This document shows positions 9,142 to 18,403 of a stretch of DNA of 64,000 bases, one piece after another (position 1 is the stretch's first letter; each line of letters opens with the position of its first letter). The DNA is from Lachnospiraceae bacterium UBA4364 (GTDB lineage: Bacteria; Bacillota; Clostridia; Lachnospirales; Lachnospiraceae). The position numbers and the translations under genes are program-made. The stretch is taken from positions 34,122-98,121 of the forward strand of contig DGSK01000029.1 of the NCBI GenBank assembly GCA_002393955.1, read 5' to 3'. The notes below the pieces were generated by a model. That model was given only the letters and a program-made list of their open reading frames with translations. It made no database searches and was not told the origin of the DNA.

Positions 9142-10938
9142 ATGATAAAAAATGTCATACAGATGTTAAAAAAAATAATCTATATTTTGGATCGAAAACA
9201 GAGGCGACAGACGCTTTTTTTTCTGATACTTGTACTGATTAATACAGTATTGGAGACTCTGGGGGTTTCTGCAATCTTGCCAATCATGTCGATTGTTCTT
9301 GAGCCGGAAAAGGTAAACGATAATGCCATTTACAGTATAGTAATGACCGGGCTGAATATCGGGGATGTACGGGATTTTTTGCTTGTGGCATCATTGTTTA
9401 TGCTTGTAGTGTACATAGTAAAGAATCTTTTCATTATATGGATGAATGCTTTTCTTTATAGATTCATATACTTTAACAAAGCAAAGCTTTCAGTAAAAAT
9501 GATGGATTGTTATATGAGGCAGGACTACATATTTCATGTAAAGCATAATCTGGCTGAAATACAGAGGAATGTAAATTCAGATGTAGCGCAGTTTTTCTCC
9601 GTTATACAGAATTCTGTACAGCTTATTACGGAAGTGTTTGTGTGCCTAGCGTTAGTTCTGCTTTTGATGGTGACGGATATTTTTACTACTTTGATGGTAT
9701 CTTTGGCGATGCTCGTAATGCTGATTTTATTTTTTAAAATATATAAGAACAGGTTAAGGGTGCTCGGAGAAAAAAACCGAGAAACATCATACTGGTCCAA
9801 TAAATGGTTCCTGCAATCGTTAAGTGGTATCAAAGAGATAAAAACAATGAACAGAGAGAGTTTTTTCATAAAAGAGTACTCTTGCTCAACATACGATAAT
9901 GCTGATGTTATGAGAAAAAACGTGACTCTCTCCAATCTTACCAAGCCTGTGGTGGAAATGGTTTCGGTCGGATCTATTCTGGTTTATATGACAGTCAGTA
10001 TCTTAAGAGGTGCTGATATGGCACAGTTTGTGTCAGTGCTGTCAGTATTTGCAATGGCAGCTTTCCGTATGCTTCCCTCATTCAACCGTATAAGCGGATA
10101 TCTCAGTAACCTGATGTTTAATAAGCCGTCTGTTGATGCAGTATATAAGGATGTGAAGGATATTGAAAAACTTGAGGAGGAAAGAAAAATATTAAAGCCT
10201 CAGCAGGGACATGATATGACGCTTGATGATTCTGTTGTGGTGAAAAATGTCAGATACGCATATCCGACCAAACCGGATGTAGAAGTGTTAAAGGGCATTA
10301 ACCTGTCGATACCAAGTAAAAAATCTGTTGCTTTTGTGGGTTCTTCCGGTTCTGGCAAGACTACTATGGCAGATATTCTGCTGGGACTTTATCAGCCCCA
10401 GGAGGGGAGCGTGGAGTCTGATGGTTATGATGTGTACAGAAATATAGATTCGTGGCATTCACTAATAGGCTACATTCCTCAGACTATTTATTTAATGGAT
10501 GATACCATACGTGCAAATGTAGCATTCGGATTGCCGGACGATCAGATAGATGATGATAAGGTATGGCAGGTGCTGGAAGAAGCTCAGATGGCAGATTATG
10601 TGCGGGAACAGAAGTATGGATTAGATACAACAATAGGCGACAGGGGGGTACAGCTTTCAGGGGGACAACGACAGAGGCTTGGAATTGCAAGGGCATTATA
10701 TACAGATCCGCAGCTGCTTATTCTTGATGAGGCCACCTCTGCACTTGATAATGAAACTGAAGCAACGGTTATGGATGCGATATATCGTTTATCCGGTAAG
10801 ATTACAATGGTAGTAATCGCACACCGATTGACAACCATTAGAAACTGTGACATTATCTACCGGCTCAACGATGGGCAGGCGGCGTCCATTTCATATGAAG
10901 AAGCGTTGCAGCATAGTACATCTGTTAGGGAAGAGTAA
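9142..10938 (+). CDS. PglK-like ABC transporter (permease plus ATPase), copy 1
   Basis: 598 residues. An N-terminal six-helix exporter domain (about residues 20-320) starts with LETLGVSAILPIMSIV, the pattern seen in PglK/WlaB lipid-linked oligosaccharide flippases. The ATPase domain has Walker A GSSGSGKTT near residue 400, signature LSGGQRQRLGIARALY near 505, Walker B LLILDEATSALD near 525 and the H-loop AHRLTTIR. Such half-transporters work as homodimers in the cytoplasmic membrane. It follows the KpsC-like gene by ten bases and is convergent with the minus-strand GT gene, with only 24 bases between stop codons. It is one of four similar transporters in the window. Confidence 0.9.
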   Translation: MIKNVIQMLKKIIYILDRKQRRQTLFFLILVLINTVLETLGVSAILPIMSIVLEPEKVNDNAIYSIVMTGLNIGDVRDFLLVASLFMLVVYIVKNLFIIWMNAFLYRFIYFNKAKLSVKMMDCYMRQDYIFHVKHNLAEIQRNVNSDVAQFFSVIQNSVQLITEVFVCLALVLLLMVTDIFTTLMVSLAMLVMLILFFKIYKNRLRVLGEKNRETSYWSNKWFLQSLSGIKEIKTMNRESFFIKEYSCSTYDNADVMRKNVTLSNLTKPVVEMVSVGSILVYMTVSILRGADMAQFVSVLSVFAMAAFRMLPSFNRISGYLSNLMFNKPSVDAVYKDVKDIEKLEEERKILKPQQGHDMTLDDSVVVKNVRYAYPTKPDVEVLKGINLSIPSKKSVAFVGSSGSGKTTMADILLGLYQPQEGSVESDGYDVYRNIDSWHSLIGYIPQTIYLMDDTIRANVAFGLPDDQIDDDKVWQVLEEAQMADYVREQKYGLDTTIGDRGVQLSGGQRQRLGIARALYTDPQLLILDEATSALDNETEATVMDAIYRLSGKITMVVIAHRLTTIRNCDIIYRLNDGQAASISYEEALQHSTSVREE

Positions 10939-10962
10939 TACATGACTGAGAACTCGTTTGTG

Positions 10963-11946
10963 CTAATCAAGTTTGCAATGGTAGTTGGTTCTCCGGCGAT
11001 AGGCAGCCATATGTGAAGTGTAAAAGTATTTCAATTTCAGGTAGGCATATTTAAGTATCCCTACTTGTGATTTTTCTATCATTGTCTGTAACTGCTGATA
11101 GAGCTCATCGCTGACATTAATAGAATTTGTCTTTGCAATATCCACCTTTTCTTTAAGCACAAGTAATTCTCTGTGGAAAAGCTGCTCTTCATGGCGGTGT
11201 GAAACAATCTGGAGGCATTTTACAATGTGGTTTAGAAAAAGCTGCTCATTTTTATCATTTATGCAATTATCCAATTCGGTAAAAAATGCCTTATTTAGGA
11301 GTATGTGGGTTACGCTGGAGATATAAGACCTGTAACCATATAAGTTATATCCGCATATGGCAGCATTAGTTGAGATGTTATAGATTTCAGAACTATAGAC
11401 TGCATCACATCCCATACGCATATCCTTGAAACGAACATCTTTGAATAAATCTGTTCGATACAGTTTGCCCCATATACATTTTCTGATTTTTTGAGGGTCA
11501 TTTACCAGAGTGATTCTGTGTGTGACATCAAATTTGATATTGCGACACTCTACCATTGCGGTAACACCACAAACTACCATGTCGACATTATATTCTGTGA
11601 TCACATCATACATCCTTTTGATGTAGTTTACGGATACGTAATCATCCCCATCCACAAAGCAGTAGTATTTTCCCCGGATTTCTTCAACGGTTTTATTTCT
11701 CGCAATGTATTGTTGGCGTACACCGGCTCTGAAAAGCCGGATACGTGAATCCTTTTTAGCATATTCCTGGCAGATTTCATAGCTGCCGTCGTCGCTGCCG
11801 TTATCCACAAGGATAATATCAATATTATTGTATGTCTGATTGATCAGGGTTTCTATGCATTCACCGATATATTCGTGAATGTTATAAACGGGGACCAGTA
11901 TGCTGATCAGATCTTTTTCTGTCTGTATATTTTCAGAATGTTCCAT
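10963..11946 (-). CDS. GT2 family glycosyltransferase
   Basis: 327 residues on the minus strand. The GT-A fold is shown by SILVPVYNIHEYIGECIETL at the N-terminus, ILVDNGSDDGS (nucleotide site) and YYCFVDGDDYVSVNYI (DxD metal site). The C-terminal third is helical and variable. Substrate unknown. The gene starts 30 bases after the end of the upstream minus-strand GT-D-like gene and is probably transcribed with it from the promoter near 12953-12981. These are the only two genes in the window that run against the main direction. Confidence 0.85.
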   Translation of the reverse strand: MEHSENIQTEKDLISILVPVYNIHEYIGECIETLINQTYNNIDIILVDNGSDDGSYEICQEYAKKDSRIRLFRAGVRQQYIARNKTVEEIRGKYYCFVDGDDYVSVNYIKRMYDVITEYNVDMVVCGVTAMVECRNIKFDVTHRITLVNDPQKIRKCIWGKLYRTDLFKDVRFKDMRMGCDAVYSSEIYNISTNAAICGYNLYGYRSYISSVTHILLNKAFFTELDNCINDKNEQLFLNHIVKCLQIVSHRHEEQLFHRELLVLKEKVDIAKTNSINVSDELYQQLQTMIEKSQVGILKYAYLKLKYFYTSHMAAYRRRTNYHCKLD

Positions 11947-11975
11947 GTCAATTAACCTTTGTGTATTTCACTTTA

Positions 11976-12932
11976 TCATTTCCAATAGGGCCCGTATTCC
12001 ACTTTGTCTGCAGCTTTAGGACGTTCTTCTAATGGATAGATCCAAGAGTCATTATAGTATTTTTTCAGGTTTTCATCCATATGCTCGATTCCGCCGAATC
12101 TTGATCCGTCCCAGCGCTTTCCCATTATTCCGAACAGAATCTGAAGAACTCCCCCCATGCATATGGCCTGTTTGCCTGCTTTTTTTATTTCTGCACACAG
12201 CGGGTATGCATATGCGCCGCAGCTTACCAGTGCAACATCAAAATCCATTGCAAGGATTTCTTCTTTCATAAAATCCAATGCATCAAACCAGGTTTCAAAA
12301 CGGTTGTCTTCCATGTCCCCAAGGGTGACCAGTGACTGGTAAGTGAGAAGCGTGAACTCGGGAAGTATGTCTGTTCCGGGATAGATTTCTTCCCTTCGGG
12401 CGTACTGATGTTCCACTGATTTTGAGAAAGATGATACTACGAGGACCTTTTTCCCCTTCAGGGCAGAAGTCCAGGAATTTTTTAAGGAATACGGTTCGAA
12501 TATCTTGAAATTTTCTACAGCTTTTGAATTTTCAGGAAGATAAGTGTCAATGAAATAATCCTCCAGAAACTGTCTGTTGCATGCAAAGACATCCGTTTGT
12601 TCTATGGCATCTTTCATTACATCAAGGAACCTGTATCCGAGTTGTGTATCGTTGGGAAAAAATCCTGACCAGTTGTAAAGGATATTTATGGTGGTGGCGT
12701 ACTTCTTTTTGATTTCAAATTCGTACATGCGCATTACGCCGGTTTCGGAGAAGCCAAGGCGTCCTGCCATAAAAGGCTGGCCGGATTGCAGCTTTTCTGC
12801 CAGAATATCAGATGCCTCATCGCATGTTATCGTTCCTCTTCGGACATATTTAAGATGTTTTCCAATACCGTGGATCTTATTCCGGATTGTGTGCCTGACA
12901 GCCCGGTTGAACCAGGTGATTCTTTTTTTCAT
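11976..12932 (-). CDS. GT-D-fold-like glycosyltransferase (DUF1792/GlyD-related)
   Basis: 318 residues, minus strand. It contains FMAGRLGFSETGVMRMYEF near residue 55, which resembles the RxGDGE region of GT-D enzymes such as streptococcal GlyD but with changed residues. It then has DVALVSCGAYAYPLCAEIKKAGK and CMGGVLQILFG near the end, matching the conserved C-terminal part of that family. GlyD-type proteins add hexoses to glycans on serine-rich adhesins; relatives in capsule loci are uncharacterised. A GGGAGAAA ribosome binding site precedes the ATG. The family call is from motif memory, so the fold is moderately sure and the substrate unknown. Confidence 0.55.
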   Translation of the reverse strand: MKKRITWFNRAVRHTIRNKIHGIGKHLKYVRRGTITCDEASDILAEKLQSGQPFMAGRLGFSETGVMRMYEFEIKKKYATTINILYNWSGFFPNDTQLGYRFLDVMKDAIEQTDVFACNRQFLEDYFIDTYLPENSKAVENFKIFEPYSLKNSWTSALKGKKVLVVSSFSKSVEHQYARREEIYPGTDILPEFTLLTYQSLVTLGDMEDNRFETWFDALDFMKEEILAMDFDVALVSCGAYAYPLCAEIKKAGKQAICMGGVLQILFGIMGKRWDGSRFGGIEHMDENLKKYYNDSWIYPLEERPKAADKVEYGPYWK

Positions 12933-12952
12933 AGTATTTCTCCCAGTGATGA

Positions 12953-12981
12953 ATTATAACCTACATTCATGTTTGGTACAA
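12953..12981 (-). promoter_or_regulatory. Putative sigma-A promoter for the minus-strand GT pair
   Basis: Read on the minus strand, TTGTAC and a perfect TATAAT are separated by 17 bases. The -10 lies about 20 bases before the ATG at 12932, leaving a short leader that holds the GGGAGAAA ribosome binding site. On the + strand the same 137-base gap contains TGT-TATATA near 13003-13011, a possible extended -10 for the gene at 13070, but without a good -35. Confidence 0.5.
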
Positions 12982-13069
12982 GTATGGCGGTATATACCAT
13001 TCTGTTATATAATTGTGTAGAATTGGTATAACGACAGAAGAACTGAAAATTCCTGTATAGACCTGATTT

Positions 13070-14095
13070 ATGAAGAATAAGGCAAGTATAAGAAATAAAA
13101 TATACCGAAAAATCCACTGGATTATATTTAATAAACTGAATGGAAGAAAGTGGATGAATCCCTTTTATCCGGCATGGCGTCATGCGTATACATTGAGCGG
13201 GAAACCTAGATCAGTAGTAAATTCAGGAGAACAGGAAATTTACCTTTCCCAGATTCCGAACGAAGGAGCAGGAATAGGACACCAGCTTGCTAATTATAAT
13301 GCTGGAGTATATTTTGCATCTTTTTACGGAGTAAAATATGCATATCCGGGATTTAAGAACAAGGAATGGGAATCTTTTCTTGGACTTGGTGAGAATGAGG
13401 TTTCATTAAGAACACTTAAAAAAAAGGGATATAAAGTGTTTCGGCTTCCGTATTATGAGAATGCTGAGGATCAAAAAATGGTGCGGAATATCATTGCGTC
13501 CTATTCTGGTCAGCGTGTTGTTTTCCTGAATGAACTGGATCAGTTCTACAAGGAACAGTATGGAGTAGCGGAATATGTAAAGAAGAAGTTTAATTCCGCA
13601 AAGGCGCGCGGCAATGATAAACTGATCTATGATCCTGAGCGGCTGAATATTGCAGTGCACGTAAGGCGTGGAGATATAAATGTGGGGAATTCGTCAGACA
13701 GCAATTTAAAAAAACGCTGGCTGGATAATGATTATTTCGAGAATGTCCTTGAAAATGTGATAAAAAAGATTTCTGAGGATGACAATTTTGCAGCATTGAC
13801 CGGAAAGAAGGGCTGCAAACCTGCTTTTTATATTTTTTCACAGGGATCTGAATCTGATTTTGAGAGCTTCAGGCGATTTGCAAAAGACGGCGAACTGCAT
13901 TTCTGTCTGGATATGGAGGATAAAGCCTCCTTCCTGCATCTGGTTAGGGCTGATGTGCTGATCACCAGCAGGAGCTCTTTTTCCTACAAGCCTGCACTGA
14001 TTTCGGACGGAATACGTATCTGCCCGCCGGGATTCTGGCACGATTATCCGAATGATGCGCACTGGTTTGTAGCAGACGAGCATGGTGCATTCTAA
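13070..14095 (+). CDS. Fucosyltransferase-like protein (GT11/O-fucosyltransferase superfamily)
   Basis: 341 residues. EGAGIGHQLANYNAG near residue 64 corresponds to the N-terminal Gly-rich acceptor/donor loop of GT11 and related enzymes. LNIAVHVRRGDI near residue 192 is the GDP-fucose-binding HxRRGD motif, and LITSRSSFSYKPALISDG near residue 300 is the C-terminal S/T-rich loop. Together these support an inverting fucosyltransferase-superfamily enzyme; a different deoxysugar is possible. It starts divergently from the minus-strand GT pair and ends 24 bases before the first YidC-LtaS-like fusion, so the two are probably co-transcribed. Confidence 0.7.
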   Translation: MKNKASIRNKIYRKIHWIIFNKLNGRKWMNPFYPAWRHAYTLSGKPRSVVNSGEQEIYLSQIPNEGAGIGHQLANYNAGVYFASFYGVKYAYPGFKNKEWESFLGLGENEVSLRTLKKKGYKVFRLPYYENAEDQKMVRNIIASYSGQRVVFLNELDQFYKEQYGVAEYVKKKFNSAKARGNDKLIYDPERLNIAVHVRRGDINVGNSSDSNLKKRWLDNDYFENVLENVIKKISEDDNFAALTGKKGCKPAFYIFSQGSESDFESFRRFAKDGELHFCLDMEDKASFLHLVRADVLITSRSSFSYKPALISDGIRICPPGFWHDYPNDAHWFVADEHGAF

Positions 14096-14119
14096 TGGTA
14101 TGTAGATAAGGTCAGTATT

Positions 14120-16669
14120 ATGTACATTTATGATATTTTTATAAAACCGATAGAGCTGATCGTGGAGATTATATTTGTACTCCTGTACCGTCAGCTCGAA
14201 AGTTCAGGGCTGGCTATTATTGGCGTCAGTCTGGCAGTTAATTTTCTTGTACTGCCGATTTATAAAAGGGCGGATGCGGCTCAGGAAGAAGAACGGAAAA
14301 AACAGGAGCAGATGAAACCATATGTCAGCATGATAAACAGTTCTTTCCGCGGAGATGAACGTTATATGATGCTGTCAGCATATTATAAGGAAGCCGGTTA
14401 TCGTCCGCTGTATGCGCTGCGCGGGATTTTACCGGTTTTCCTGCAGATTCCTTTTTTTATTGCAGCATATCATTTCCTGAGCAATCTGGATGTTCTTAAA
14501 GGTGAAAGCTTTTGGATACTGAAAGATCTTAGTCAGCCGGATGGTATAATTGCTATAAATGGAATGTGTATTAATCTTTTACCCATCCTTATGACTCTGA
14601 TCAATATTATATCCGGCGTGATCTATTTAAAGGGTTTTCCGCTGAAAAGCAAGCTCCAGACCTACGGTTTGGCTTTGTTATTTCTGGTCTTTCTGTATAA
14701 CAGTCCGGCCGGTCTTGTATTTTACTGGACCCTCAACAATCTGTTTTCCCTGTGCAAGAACATTGTTATGAAGTTCCAGGGGGCAAGGGAAAACAGTAAG
14801 GCTTATCAGAGTAAAGAAAAATACAGTTTTGCAGATATTGTGCCGGTTCAGGTTTGCCTGACTGTACTTTGCGGATTGGCTGTACCGGCAGCCCTTGTAT
14901 CAGCTTCGCCCCTGGAATTTATTCTGATGGGAGATTACAGACATCCAATCCACTATGTTGCAAGCACTTTCTGTATTGCATTTGGTTATTTTGGTGTGTG
15001 GCTGTCGGTTTTTTATCTGCTTAGTACAGCATCGATAAGAAAATGGGGGACGATGATCCTGGCTGCAGGCAGCTGCATAGCTGTGGCCGATTATATGTTT
15101 TTCGGTCATAAACTGGGGATTATTTCTGCTGATCTGCTGTATCAGGATAATTTTATTTCTTTTGAGCAGAGTGAAAAAATGCTTAACCTGATAGTCGTGC
15201 TCCTGTTATTAGGCATTGGGATAGTCCTCTGGAAATATAAGAAACAGGTGATGAAAGTTATGCTGGTGCTGCTGTCTCTGACTCTGTTTATCGTATCGTT
15301 AAGAGATTGCGGGGCTACGCTTCGTGCTGCTGAAAGTATAGACGCTTCAGTTAAAGAGAAAAGGGATCAGAACGAACCTATATTCAGGCTCAGCAAAACA
15401 GGAAAGAATGTCATGATAATATGTCTGGATGCAGCTATGGGCGTGTATGTGCCGTATATCATGCATGAGAAGCCTGAGCTTAAGAATAAGTTTGAAGGAT
15501 TTGTATTCTATCCCAATACTGTTTCATTTGGAAGATTTACCTCTGTGGGGTCTCAGGGAGTGTGGGGTGGATATGAATATGTTCCTTCTGTGGCAGACCG
15601 CGATCTTTCGAAGGATCAGGAACAGAAAAGATATGAAGCAGACACGATGCTGGCAAGGGTTTTTTCGGATGCAGGCTATGAGATAACAGCCTGTGACATA
15701 CCCTATGCCGGTTTTGAAAAAGTATCTGATCCGGCAGCTTTTTCTGATATTCCAAATGTGAAAGCTTTAAATACAATGGGGTATTACATGGACGGGATTG
15801 ATGAATATGAGAGTAACCGGCAGCGGGCATTTTTTATGTATTCTCTCATGAAGTGTGCGCCGGTGATCCTTCAGTCCAAGGTTTATGACGCAGGCAGGTA
15901 TTACTCGGCAGATGGACTGCTAAAACTGTCGGGAGGCCAGTCCAGGTATTTCGAAGCAGTGGGTGTGCTGGAAAAGCTCCCGGTATTGACAGAAATAACA
16001 TCAGATGATGTGAATACGTTGTTAATGATAAACAATGAGACAACACATGAGCCGATAAGGCTGAGCCCGCCGGATTATGATAAGGACCCGGATTTATTGA
16101 CATATGACATTGATGATAGCGAGTACTATAGAGAGGATGATCTTGGAAACAGGATATATCTGAATATGGACAGCTGTTATTACCACAGCAGTATTTCGGC
16201 GTATTTGAGGCTGGCAGATTATTTTGATTATCTCAGGGAAAATGGTTTGTATGATAATACACGTATAATCATAGTGGCGGATCACGGGCGGCCTACTTTT
16301 GAATATCCGGATCTTATGATAGACGATCCCTATGATCTGTCGGATAAATGTGATGTTTTACAGCTGCAGCCGGTACTTATGGTGAAGGATTTTGATTCTC
16401 ATGGGGATATATCAAATGATAATACCTTTATGACAAATGCGGATACTCCGTCACTGGCTGTTTCCGGTCTGATAGAGAATCCGGTTAATCCGTATACAGG
16501 TGTGCCGATTGACAGTTCGGAAAAATATTCCCATGATCAGGTGATTATTTTTCCAGGAAATATTGATCTTGAAGAGCCTGATGCAATAACATATGATAAT
16601 GGGTCAGAGCACTGGATTTCGGTTCACGATGATATATTTGATCTTAATAATTGGAAATGGATAAAATGA
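14120..16669 (+). CDS. YidC/Oxa1-like domain fused to LTA-synthase-like (sulfatase-fold) phosphotransferase, copy 1
   Basis: 849 residues. Residues 1-225 align well with Gram-positive YidC: GLAIIGVSLAVNFLVLPIY, a cytoplasmic coiled hairpin rich in E, K and Q, SAYYKEAGYRPLYALRGILP, LQIPFFIAAYHFL and SPAGLVFYWTLNNLFSLCK. The groove arginine of YidC (R72/R73) falls on Asn41. Residues 240-410 hold five more membrane segments. Residues 430-760 form an extracytoplasmic alkaline-phosphatase-superfamily domain: D437 in IICLDAAMG, T474 in FTSVGSQGVWGGYEY (likely nucleophile), H643 in NETTHEP and D721-H722 in VADHGRP, the metal/nucleophile set of LtaS. I infer a membrane phosphotransferase that adds a phospho-alditol or phosphoethanolamine-type group to a glycan, with a remodelled YidC module. 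A paralogue lies at 19994. Confidence 0.8.
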   Translation: MYIYDIFIKPIELIVEIIFVLLYRQLESSGLAIIGVSLAVNFLVLPIYKRADAAQEEERKKQEQMKPYVSMINSSFRGDERYMMLSAYYKEAGYRPLYALRGILPVFLQIPFFIAAYHFLSNLDVLKGESFWILKDLSQPDGIIAINGMCINLLPILMTLINIISGVIYLKGFPLKSKLQTYGLALLFLVFLYNSPAGLVFYWTLNNLFSLCKNIVMKFQGARENSKAYQSKEKYSFADIVPVQVCLTVLCGLAVPAALVSASPLEFILMGDYRHPIHYVASTFCIAFGYFGVWLSVFYLLSTASIRKWGTMILAAGSCIAVADYMFFGHKLGIISADLLYQDNFISFEQSEKMLNLIVVLLLLGIGIVLWKYKKQVMKVMLVLLSLTLFIVSLRDCGATLRAAESIDASVKEKRDQNEPIFRLSKTGKNVMIICLDAAMGVYVPYIMHEKPELKNKFEGFVFYPNTVSFGRFTSVGSQGVWGGYEYVPSVADRDLSKDQEQKRYEADTMLARVFSDAGYEITACDIPYAGFEKVSDPAAFSDIPNVKALNTMGYYMDGIDEYESNRQRAFFMYSLMKCAPVILQSKVYDAGRYYSADGLLKLSGGQSRYFEAVGVLEKLPVLTEITSDDVNTLLMINNETTHEPIRLSPPDYDKDPDLLTYDIDDSEYYREDDLGNRIYLNMDSCYYHSSISAYLRLADYFDYLRENGLYDNTRIIIVADHGRPTFEYPDLMIDDPYDLSDKCDVLQLQPVLMVKDFDSHGDISNDNTFMTNADTPSLAVSGLIENPVNPYTGVPIDSSEKYSHDQVIIFPGNIDLEEPDAITYDNGSEHWISVHDDIFDLNNWKWIK

Positions 16670-16675
16670 CGGAAT

Positions 16676-16705
16676 TTGAAAGAAATGGATTAGTTGTGGT
16701 AGAAT
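16676..16705 (+). promoter_or_regulatory. Putative sigma-A promoter before the GT-C-like/fusion cassette
   Basis: TTGAAA and TAGAAT are separated by 18 bases, with TGG directly before the -10 (extended -10). It starts seven bases after the stop codon of the first YidC-LtaS-like fusion and about 80 bases before the next gene. It could drive the two membrane-protein genes and the second fusion. Confidence 0.5.
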
Positions 16706-16784
16706 GAAGCGTCGAAGAAGTGGTGTAATCTTTTTGGGGGATAATGTCTCATTTTGATTGTGATTGAAATATAGGAGCAGTAGA

Positions 16785-17726
16785 TTGATCGTGAAGATGA
16801 TTTGGCTTTTTTTATGCAACAATTATGAAATATATATGATCATGGTTGTAGCAGTGGTTCTACTTTTGGCTGAAAAGCAAAAAACAGGAGTTCCTGCAAT
16901 ATTTCTTCCTGCAGTCAAGCTATCAGGGTTGTTCTTTATCGGTGCTGTGAGTTGGGCTCTTTGGCAAACAATTCATATTTCACCGAATCGATATGGTGTT
17001 TATATTGCCTTTTTGCTGATTAAAATAGGTATTGTGATACTGGCTGAAAAAGTATTCATTTTAGCGTCATGTTTTATTATTAGGAAAAGAAGCATTATTA
17101 TCAGGATTTTTGCTGGTGCAAAGTATGGCATAGCCTGTTTTGTGTTACTGTCACTTAAGCTTTTCTTTCGATCGGATGGTCATTTATATGAATGGGCATC
17201 AGTATGGTACGTGATGCATTACGGTGATGGAGTGGGCTCCAGGCTTCTCCCCGGGACAATACTTCATATATTGACCCGTGGCGGTTATCTTACACAGAAT
17301 ATGCTGATAGCTTATGTTACTGTGGCGCAGGAGCTGGTAGTTATAATGGTTTCTGTTCTTGCAGGTTTTTATCTTAAGCGTGCGACAGAAGAAAAAAAGA
17401 AAATGGCAGTATTCCTCTTTTTGATTTATTTCCTGTCGCCGGCAAATATCGCCTTTCTTTGGACCCGGGAAAACATGGGGCGTGTCGAGACCTTTGTTTT
17501 AATCTTTTTATTTCTTTCGGTGTTGTTGTTTAATTTTATAAAGAACAGATACTTGAAATATGCTGTTTTGGCACTGTTAAGCGTGATCTGTATGGCATGT
17601 TATCAGGCATATTTGTTTTTATATTTTCCGATAGTTTTTGCAGTTATGGTTGTGGATATTTTTACCACTTATGTAGCTGGTAACAAAATTGGTTTACATA
17701 AAATTGAGGGGGGGGGTATAAGTTAA
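16785..17726 (+). CDS. N-terminal part of a frameshifted polytopic membrane protein (GT-C-like)
   Basis: About 313 residues with roughly eight hydrophobic segments, ending prematurely at KIEGGGIS just after a run of eight G. The + strand frame that continues the protein (YKLNGSSLIGAAFVCLVTAL, then the reading frame at 17774) is offset by one base; adding one G to the run joins the halves into a protein of roughly 530 residues, the size of the next gene product. I chose TTG 16785 because AGGAG lies seven bases upstream; GTG 16791 and ATG 16797 are alternatives. No conserved GT-C catalytic motif is certain. Role in glycan transfer or transport across the membrane is inferred from the position between two fusion genes. 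Confidence 0.6.
   Translation: MIVKMIWLFLCNNYEIYMIMVVAVVLLLAEKQKTGVPAIFLPAVKLSGLFFIGAVSWALWQTIHISPNRYGVYIAFLLIKIGIVILAEKVFILASCFIIRKRSIIIRIFAGAKYGIACFVLLSLKLFFRSDGHLYEWASVWYVMHYGDGVGSRLLPGTILHILTRGGYLTQNMLIAYVTVAQELVVIMVSVLAGFYLKRATEEKKKMAVFLFLIYFLSPANIAFLWTRENMGRVETFVLIFLFLSVLLFNFIKNRYLKYAVLALLSVICMACYQAYLFLYFPIVFAVMVVDIFTTYVAGNKIGLHKIEGGGIS
17709..17716 (+). repeat. G8 homopolymer at a frameshift
   Basis: Eight consecutive G residues lie exactly where the reading frame of the membrane protein breaks. Nine G would restore one continuous frame. Such tracts can vary by slipped-strand mispairing (phase variation) or can be a sequencing/assembly error; the sequence alone cannot tell which. Confidence 0.85.
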
Positions 17727-17773
17727 ATGGAAGTTCATTAATCGGTGCTGCGTTTGTTTGTCTGGTAACCGCA

Positions 17774-18382
17774 TTGAGTTTCTTTTTCTTTCAGTTCTTT
17801 TCTTATGTGAAATATGATAATCTGGATCAGCTTGTAGAAGTGTTATCTTCAAGAACAGATATGGAAATCAGCGTGGATGCCCTTTATTGTGAAGAATTTG
17901 GCAGCGTTTCTGAATCATGGAGTATGTTCTTCAGACCAATGATAGAATATGGCAATGAAGACTATCTGCGAGAACTTGGTTTTTTAAATCTTCTGATTAA
18001 TTCCCCGATAATTCTGATGCTTATTTACATGTGGAAAAATGCATTTTCAAAGGGCCAAAAGGCGCTGTACGTCCTTATAGGTCTGGGTAATCTTGCAATA
18101 TTGCCGGAGTTTATGCTTACAATGGATTGGGGAAGATGGTTTGCAGCAGCTTTTACGGTTCAGTTCTTTGAATTAATGTATTTGTTCTGGATTGGTGAAA
18201 AGGGAATGAGAGATACGATGTCTGCTGCTGAAGTTTGGATGGAGAAACATAAGTTTATTATATATGTAATGGTAATGTATCTGTCGATTTTATTACCCTT
18301 TCATGCTGCCTTGCAGAGTGAAGAATCCAGACGTTTACTAAGAACACTGGGGAGAATTATTCAGCTGGTCGTGAAAAGATAA
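17774..18382 (+). CDS. C-terminal part of the frameshifted membrane protein
   Basis: This frame continues the protein that starts at 16785. It is open upstream to the G8 run, where it encodes GGYKLNGSSLIGAAFVCLVTALSFFFF in continuous frame (a membrane segment), so the TTG at 17774 is only the first nominal start and probably not a real one. The 202 residues include a soluble loop after the first segment (SRTDMEISVDALYCEEFGS) and about four more membrane helices. There is no separate ribosome binding site. It is best read together with the upstream half as one gene interrupted or switched by a single base. Confidence 0.55.
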   Translation: MSFFFFQFFSYVKYDNLDQLVEVLSSRTDMEISVDALYCEEFGSVSESWSMFFRPMIEYGNEDYLRELGFLNLLINSPIILMLIYMWKNAFSKGQKALYVLIGLGNLAILPEFMLTMDWGRWFAAAFTVQFFELMYLFWIGEKGMRDTMSAAEVWMEKHKFIIYVMVMYLSILLPFHAALQSEESRRLLRTLGRIIQLVVKR

Positions 18383-18403
18383 TTATAACCTATGGAGGAT
18401 GGT

